NCBI GenBank assembly: GCA_014529385.2
Contig: CM043945.1
Span: forward strand, 149,347,241-149,407,240
DNA: 60,000 nt
Origin: Adiantum capillus-veneris
Lineage: Eukaryota > Streptophyta > Polypodiopsida > Polypodiales > Pteridaceae
Reading direction: 5' to 3'
Positions within the stretch are counted from its first letter, which is position 1; each line of letters begins with the position of its first letter. Shown piece by piece: positions 53,017 to 60,000 of this stretch. The notes beneath the pieces were generated by a model that worked only from the letters and a program-made list of their open reading frames with translations, made no database searches and had not been told where the DNA came from. Both the position numbers and the translations under genes were made by a program.

Positions 53017-54216
53017 TAGGCTTTATGGAGCCATACCATGTCCAAGAGGGAAGTCTTGGAGGTTGACACGACATTGAGTCCTCTTGGCTTCCTTGGTCTC
53101 CTTCACCTTCCTACCTCGTCCATGGTCACTTTGTGATTTGACTCCTTCTTTCTCCTTACATTTTTCACGGCCACACTTAATGCCACTTGCTTCCATGTCA
53201 ACCTCATTTGAATTTTTCACCACTACCACACGCACATTTGGATCCAGCAAAGGTGGAACTCCTTCCACTCATTGTGGAGGTGATCTTGCTCCATTTGTTC
53301 TTTGGAGAAGCATTGGTTGTTGACTAGTTCCTTCACCTGCATTCACTAGTGGATAATTCAAGTTAAGTCTCCCCGGCTCCCCACAGGGCCAAGGACAATT
53401 ATACATCCCATGCCTAGATTTCTCACAATTCCAACACTGTAATACTCACCTGGGTCGTTGCTCTCATTCCTCATCTTTCTTTCCTTGTCCCTTGGGACCT
53501 ATAGTTTGTGCAAGGTGAATTGACAAGTTGCTCAAGAATTTACTCAACTTTTCAATTACCTCAGATGTTACCTCAGGCATTTGTCTAAAAGTTGGTGCTT
53601 GTGTTGTCTCCTTAGGCCTAGGACCCTCTATAGAAAGCTCTCCTTGAATGCAATTCAGTTTCCTGTGTAGCCCTAGTTTTGGAGGCATCAAAGGTGGCAA
53701 GTGCACCAGTCTCTACTTTTGAGTGTGGGAAATAGACCCTTTATGAATCTCTCCTTTTGAATTTTTGCATCATCCCTAGGGTTAGAAATATTCCTTATCC
53801 ATACAACCCAAAGACGTAGAAACTCTTGGTTGTAGGTGTAGTAGTCATCTAGGTTGTTTTGCTTTTGGACAACAATGTCTTGCCTTAGTTTTTAAGTGTT
53901 TTGGGGTTTTGAAAAAGTATCTCTTAAAGTGATCCAAAACTTCCATATAGGTTCCTCTAACTTCCTCACATAGAGAGGAAAACCAAGTACTAGCATCTTT
54001 CCTCAGAAACACCTCAAACATTTCTAAGCATTCCTCATCTCCTATCACTCTTTTTATGATGCAATCCATTTTGAAGTTTGCTAAATACAACTCGACCTCT
54101 TTGCCAGGCTCTCCAAAAAAGAGAGGACATCCTGAAATTTGACATTGGCCCTCCATTGAAACAATTCCAAAACACGTCTCCTTTTTATAAATTTTATAAA
54201 AAAAATTTACAAACAC
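53017..54216 (-). pseudogene. Gypsy-2 gag remnant
   Basis: Minus strand. 54216-53845: FFGEPGKEVELYLANFKMDC, FEVFLRKDASTWFSSLCEEV and YMEVLDHFKRYFF, a retrotransposon gag domain (WF..L, F...F pattern). 53706-53464 and 53268-53023 are linker fragments; CWNCEKSRHG-like zinc-knuckle residue remains near 53.43 kb. Multiple stops. Confidence 0.75.
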
Positions 54217-54811
54217 AATGTTTTGCTAGGTTGTAATTTGTTTTAGAACTAAATGAAGACATGCACGTCAAAGGATGTGTGATAGTCAACAAGAGGTAGA
54301 ATGACATTGTTTGATGATGCAAAAATTTCTCCTAGTTTTTGAGCACCAAACATGAACACACCATATGTTGTTGAAAATAGATCTTTCTACTAATTGCAAT
54401 TTTTATCCTAATATGTGGTGTAAAGTGAAAAAAAAGCTCTATTGTTGGACCATTACCCATGGTCTATGCATGACCTAATGCTTAAACTAAAAGAAAGATG
54501 TAAACATCCAAACTGAGATTGTACCAAATGAGAGCAAAATACAACAATTTACTGAAGCATTTACTTTGGCCAACTAAAGAGGGCCCAAATTTCTACAAAT
54601 TACTCAGTGAAATTGTAATTTAGTGCTAACAATAATATGCACCTTTTGCCTTCCAATGGGAACAAATGGGTCATACAAGTTTTCATGATTCATGCAACCT
54701 ACTTGATTATGCTAAAAGCCAAGCATTTATGCAATATAAAACAACAACAGACACCAAGCCCTCCTTAGTGGTGGCACCCAAATTGAGGTGGACCGGGATG
54801 AGCAACAAGAG
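54217..54811 (-). other. Gypsy-2 leader
   Basis: AT-rich, no ORF. On the minus strand TTGGGTGCCACCACTAAGG near 54770 may be the primer binding site, in which case the LTR end is slightly left of the border given here. Confidence 0.5.
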
Positions 54812-57177
54812 AAGAAATCTCTAAACACTTCTCAAGACTCCCGTGGTGCTCAATTGTGGATAGGGAACCTACAAGCAAGAAACAATATCAACAAACCCAC
54901 ATCCAAACAAGTGAAGGGGCACCACCTAGTTATGGATGCGAACTAGGACCCAAATGATATCTCCTTATAACCAATCATGAAACAAGGGGGAATGAACAAT
55001 AGCCACACACACCAACACAAACATTCCTTAAAGATTTGAGAGTGAGTGAGGTAGAGAGCATAAATTAACTTAAAACACTGGATCCTAGCATTAAAGACTT
55101 GATGCTTACAAATATTGAGGAGAATTATAGAGAGGCCACAAACTTGATCTTGCTACCACCATACACATTGTCTTAGGGTTGTGGGATATCACCCTCTTAC
55201 AATGGATGCTTAGACAATAAATCAACAAGCCCTCAAAACACCAAGGAAGGAATGACCCCACAATCTTTGAGGATAAAATTCACCTTATACAAGCCAATGA
55301 GCCAACTTGCCAAATTGATTTTGGAAAGAAGGGTTGTAGCCATGATAGACAATTTCACCCAAACTATCAATCTTATTTATGAACAAAAGCAAGCTACAAA
55401 AACTCACATTCAAGCCTCTCTATGCACATAGAGTAGTGAGGTGATAGAGAGCTCGCAATCCTCACAATCTCCTTCACAACTCGGGGTGGAGAGTGGTATG
55501 TTATGTGTGCCATGGCTGCTTTTAAAAGGGAGAGAAGGCTCTATTTATAGGTTTTAGGAAGCCCTAATTAGGATTAAACCTAATCAATTTTATAAGGAGA
55601 ATTCAAGGATTTTGAATATTTTTTATTTTCAAAAGAAAATGGGTCTCTCTTATCCATTGAGTCACATGGATGTGGGCTCAAGGAGAGATAATTATTGAGG
55701 GTGAAAGGATAGAGGATTGAGTGAACAACTTTGGGATGCCTACCCTAATAGGCGATAGGGGGTGCATTTTAACAATAGTGTTAGTATTTAATGGTTTGTA
55801 GTCATTATAAAAATCATTTGCAATGTCATTCACCAATTGGTGAGATACGTGATGTCCAAAGTTAGAGAAGGGATATAAAGAGAGTTTGAAGCCTTGGAGG
55901 AGTTAAGATTCACCTATTTACACCACCAATAGAAGGAGCGGTGAGCATGAAGAAGTTGCACTTGTCGGTGAAGCTATGTCATTTTGAAGGAATCTCGACC
56001 ATTGATGATAAAAACCTCCATTTGCAGAGGTTAATCTTGAGTTTTCTTGCTTTTTTTTTTGGATTTGTAAAAGATTTAATGGTAATATTGACATATATGT
56101 AGAGATATAAAGAGTGCATAGGGGTGCAAAAATGGAGCATGAAGGCTATGGAGGTGTGAGAGAGGAGACATTGGTGAAGAGGGTGAAAGAGGGAATGAAA
56201 ATTTGCAAGTTTGATGGAGGGAAAGAGAGAAGGGTGTGTAAATAAGGGAGTGTGAAAAGGAGTGAGAAAAGATTAGGAATACTCTTGTGTGCATTATGTG
56301 GACAAACTGGGATCCGCCAGAGAAGTTGTATCTCCCAACCTTGAGCCCACAAAATTATGAAACAAATTGAACAAAATTTCTCAAGTTATGGGCTACAACT
56401 TTTGTGTTTGTCTCTGGTTCAAATTTGGATGAGAGGTGGCCAAAAAAAATTTACACCAAAACATGTATAATTTAGGATCACAAAGTCCTCTTGTGGTCCC
56501 CTTTTTTTGTTCTATTTGATCATGCATCCAAGAGTGAACCCCTCCATGATTCATACCATGACATAAGGCATCCAAGATTACTTTAATACATGCATGGAGG
56601 AGGATCATTGGTAAATAAAGAAAATATATGCATGGTGGGACTAGTGCATGGATATAGATTCTACCTTGATGAGCACATGGTATTTTAAATATGAATATAA
56701 AATAGGAAAAAAATGAAAGAAGGATGGATATGGAAAAACTAATGGAATCTCGTGATATAATTTATGTTTTGTATTATTTTTGGGTGAAAGAGAGAAAGTG
56801 TACGTAAACAAAAATTATAAAGTTAAAAATGACTTCGGCAGTAGAAATCATTTTTTTTTTTGGGTTTTTCACAAGGGTGGGGATAGAAATATAGGGGTGA
56901 CTTGTGTAAAAAACAAAATGTTATGATACTAGAGGATGTTCACATAATCAACACAAATGGGCCATAACAATTATTTATTTTTTAATTATTTATATATTTT
57001 TTATTCACCTAGCTCAAAGGTTAGCTAGATGAAAGTTTAGAAAAAATATGAAAAAAATCATCAATGCATACACGCCTATATACAATGTAAGAGTGAAGAT
57101 AGCCAAATTACTAAGGTGATTTTTTGGGTAAGGTGGCTCACTATGGCATAATGTAGAGAATCAAAAAACGGCTATCA
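54812..57177 (-). repeat. Gypsy-2 5' LTR
   Basis: Starts TGATAGCC on the minus strand at 57177 and is collinear with 21115-23733. TATA box CCTATAAATAGAGCC is conserved near 55547. Substantial divergence and indels from the 3' LTR (2.37 against 2.62 kb) suggest an old insertion. Confidence 0.85.
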
Positions 57178-57616
57178 ATGTCTTCAAGATTACACATCCT
57201 CTGCCACTATAAAGTCTGAGTATGTTTTAGCATCATATGGCAATAAGGAACCACTATGGTTAGCACCTTTAGTGGGAGATTTGGACTTCAAAGTTCACCC
57301 TCCTATGCTACATTGTGATATTCAGAGTGACATCACTTTGGCAAAGAATGCTATGTTTCATGCAAAAACAAAAGACATTGATGTGTCACTTCATCTGGGA
57401 TGTCTTGATAGGCAAGTAGATTGAACTAGTCAAAGTTCATACCATTGTCAAACCTGCAGTTGCTCTTACAAAGAGCCTAGCGTTGGAATGTTTTGCACAT
57501 TGCATCAACTTGATGATTGTAGGGTGAATCCAAGACATGCTTCACACTTGTACAAGTTTTGTACATATTACTTGTTTTTGGACACTTAGAGCCACATTGG
57601 CCTTTAAGTGGGAGGG
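57178..57616 (+). pseudogene. Copia-C RNase H, 3' part
   Basis: SSATIKSEYVLASYGNKEPL, VHPPMLHCDIQSDITLAKNA and FHAKTKDIDVSLHL correspond to EAEYVAAS, YCDSQSAIQLARNP and HSKTKHVDVKYHF of copia-B1. A PPT-like TTTAAGTGGGAGGGTC ends the internal region. The upstream part is at 19.5-21.1 kb. Confidence 0.85.
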
Positions 57617-57840
57617 TCTTGGGATAAAGGTCACTATGGCCGAGTATCCAAACATGGTGGATCGCCCATCCCCTTACTAGCACCCATAACTAACATGTTA
57701 TTCTATACTTTGTGGACAATAAAGAATAAGGAGTCACACGACTCATGTGTCTGTGCTCCACGAGATCTTTGTATACTCTTCTCTTCTCTTCTCTTCTCTC
57801 TCTTATGCTCTCCATCCCCAAACAATTGTTCCTTTTAGGG
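57617..57840 (+). repeat. Copia-C 3' LTR (approximate)
   Basis: TTGGGATAAAGGTCACTATGG follows the PPT and resembles the copia-B LTR start; a (TCTCT)n stretch at 57778-57802 and CCCAAACA near its end. The other LTR was not found, so the end is uncertain. Confidence 0.55.
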
Positions 57841-60000
57841 GCTAGAGAAGCAACATCACACATGCACACACACCTCATCCTACATGGAATCCTATCCTTA
57901 TGGAATAATTTCTCACACTTGTTAGTAATAGAATTTTTGTGCTAAAATGGAATCAAATTGTACCTAAGAGATGGCTAAACATATGTGTGTGATGTGGGCT
58001 TCCACACACTTGTACTAGGCACCCATTCCACTTCTCTTTCACATACAAGGACCTTATACCCATGAGGATTCGTATTACATAGGATGGAGGTTTATTAGCC
58101 TCCTCCCTTTCTTGCACATCATGGGTTAGAGCCACCATTGCACAACTTGCGTTGGCATGGAACCTCCAATCCTATTCCACATAAAGGTGGCAATAAACAC
58201 AAATACCTAGCAGCTCAAAGACGCTCATTTGCCCTTACTTCTCCACTCAAGAAGCCATTATGTTGTACCAACATGTAGCAATTAAGTGTGCTTCAAATTG
58301 ATGTGTTTCTAACCTTGATAACAAGTGCTTTTGGGGCATGACACTTGAAATCCATGATTTATTTAAAAGACTAATTTCTTTCTTGTTTTCATGATGGATG
58401 CAGGAACATCTCTAGAGCTTACAAGACCTTTTTCTAGTAGCCACACTTGTCCACCTCTACTAGTTGTAGCTCTCTTGCAAAGAATTCATGAATTTATGCC
58501 ATTACTTGATGAATCCTATGATAAATTTGTGCTTATGGGATCACGTGCCCTATTCATCCTACACACATACTAATAGTACTAGAATTTCCTTTTTGAGCCA
58601 AAAAATCCATGATAGGTGGGAGAGATTCCCAAATCAAATTCAAAATCTTATTTCAACTTGAAAATCATGGAACCCCAAATGGCCACAGTTCTCATGGTGT
58701 TAGCAGGTCAATGCAGCATAAGTGTTTGAGCACTAACATACCTTATGTCAATATAGAGGGAGTCAACCTGGTTGGGCATCAAGACTATGCTAGCATGAAA
58801 AGCGCAATGGAATGGCCTATCCACACTAAGAAATGAGCTAAGCAATGGAATGGCCTATCCACACTAAGCAATGAGCTAACAATCAAAATCAACAATTCAA
58901 GCTCAATAGATAAACAATCTCACTATGTAGTCTAGTTTCATAATTGGGTGTTTTTATAAGCAAATGTACACAAAATGCAACAACCTAAAAGGGGAGGTTA
59001 CACCACCCATAGGCCACCTACTTGAGCTATTAGAACATCATTCAAAGCATGGAAAAAATCATAACCCATTGTTTATAAGGTCATCTAACAGAATATCATT
59101 TCTCCTCTAACACTTCTCGAATTAAATTATATGTTAAACACTTCCATTTGACCACTTAAACGATATATTTGGCATGCAAGAAGCCCATCGATGACCACCA
59201 TAAATCATGCAATGTAATCAATCAATGTGAAGAGCACATAGAGGAGATGATTAGTGTGCAATCCAAATTTGAAACAAGCACGTGGATGCAAGAAATCCTT
59301 GATGGAAATTAATGGATAAGCGCTTTGTTTGCAACGTGTTGCTTCTTCTTAGAAAATTGACCTTTACAAAATGTTTTAAGTTGACTTGTTTACCTAGGGA
59401 TTGGGAAAGTAATGTCCTAGACTCAAAACTTGCAAATAGCTCAAAAATAGTTACAAGGTGTAAGTCCATCAGCTGCTTTATGAAATTTTTAATTAGGATT
59501 TTACAAAGGTTGAGAAATATAGAGACTCTAGAGCTTTTCGCTAATTGCCACAAAATATATGAATTTCCAAAACAAATTGGTTGCCACTTCAACTTTGGTG
59601 TTGCCATGCCATCACATTTACCCTCCTTATGTGATGCATGTTCATGAGCATCCTTGAGGGTTCAATAGCATGTGTGCTTCTTCACATACTTGATTGCCTT
59701 CTGAAATTTTTCAATTCTCTTGTCAATTTTGATGATAGAGAAGAGATTTTTCGGGCTTGATAGTAGCTATGCTTTGCTTGTAAATACATTGAAAGAGTGT
59801 TAAATATGGCACATCCAAACTAAAAAACCTTGTGATGAGGGCCTCTTCAAATGTGAGAAAGCCATGAGAAGGTAGGAACTAAAGTCTTGCAAAGATGGCC
59901 ATTAAAATAGTCTTTGAGGGGCTCTCCTTTAAATCCCAACAAATCCCTTTGATGACCTCAAGAAATAATTTCCATGGACTCATGGCCTATTTCCTTGATT
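57841..60000. other. No recognisable gene; AT-rich flank with a 38-bp tandem pair
   Basis: Only short, unconvincing frames. GCAATGGAATGGCCTATCC...GAGCTAA is duplicated in tandem at 58804-58841 and 58842-58879. No retroelement domain recognised on either strand. Confidence 0.5.

Overview
The window looks like nuclear DNA of a large-genome land plant. It has nested Ty1/copia and Ty3/gypsy LTR retrotransposons with plant-type primer binding sites (TGGTATCAGAGC, TTGGCGCC), a hAT transposase, short GT-AG introns of about 75-85 nt and AT-rich spacers. A fern or another repeat-rich seed-free plant is my guess; nothing in the sequence fixes the species. No rRNA, tRNA or CRISPR is visible, and almost every gene is mobile-element-derived.

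Layout. 0-2.6 kb: a 5'-truncated, largely intact ORF with duplicated acidic repeats and an FCP1-like (HAD) domain, facing a minus-strand ORF of transposon-like character. 2.9-19.1 kb: a minus-strand Ty3/gypsy element (gypsy-1). It is split in its pol gene by a degenerate hAT element (about 7.35-17.60 kb), which is itself split by a full-length copia element with perfect 5-bp target duplications (copia-B1, 9,478-15,030). 19.5-57.8 kb: a degenerate copia element (copia-C) split by a second minus-strand gypsy element (gypsy-2, LTRs 21.1-23.7 and 54.8-57.2 kb).

Inside the reverse transcriptase of gypsy-2 sits the most interesting object: a 25-kb DNA transposon, 26,724-51,738, with 31-bp terminal inverted repeats (29/31 identical). 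Removing it plus one 3-bp target copy restores the gypsy RT reading frame. Without later insertions it is about 12.8 kb. It carries (1) a decayed transposase-like gene with a CxxC motif and a C-terminal pattern reminiscent of RAG1/Transib-type DDE transposases; (2) an unknown minus-strand gene with two frame-preserving introns; (3) a small two-exon minus-strand gene; (4) a five-exon gene that joins a histone H3 fold, complete with an H3-like N-terminal tail, through an acidic linker to an Ulp1/SENP-type cysteine protease and a GR-rich tail; (5) another unknown minus-strand gene; and (6) four arrays of related hairpin-forming tandem repeats. One hairpin array was the landing site of copia-A (34,798-46,991, TSD TTACT), which in turn contains copia-B2 (41,099-46,049, TSD ATTTA). 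The nest is therefore copia-C > gypsy-2 > H3 transposon > copia-A > copia-B2, five levels deep.

How the genes might work together (inference): the transposase would act on the terminal repeats, while the H3-Ulp1 protein could place the element or its product in chromatin and process SUMO-like or other substrates there. This copy is dead: the transposase has frameshifts and stops, and the H3-Ulp1 gene has two premature stops. Several stops look like CGA to TGA changes. 57.8-60 kb shows no recognisable gene.
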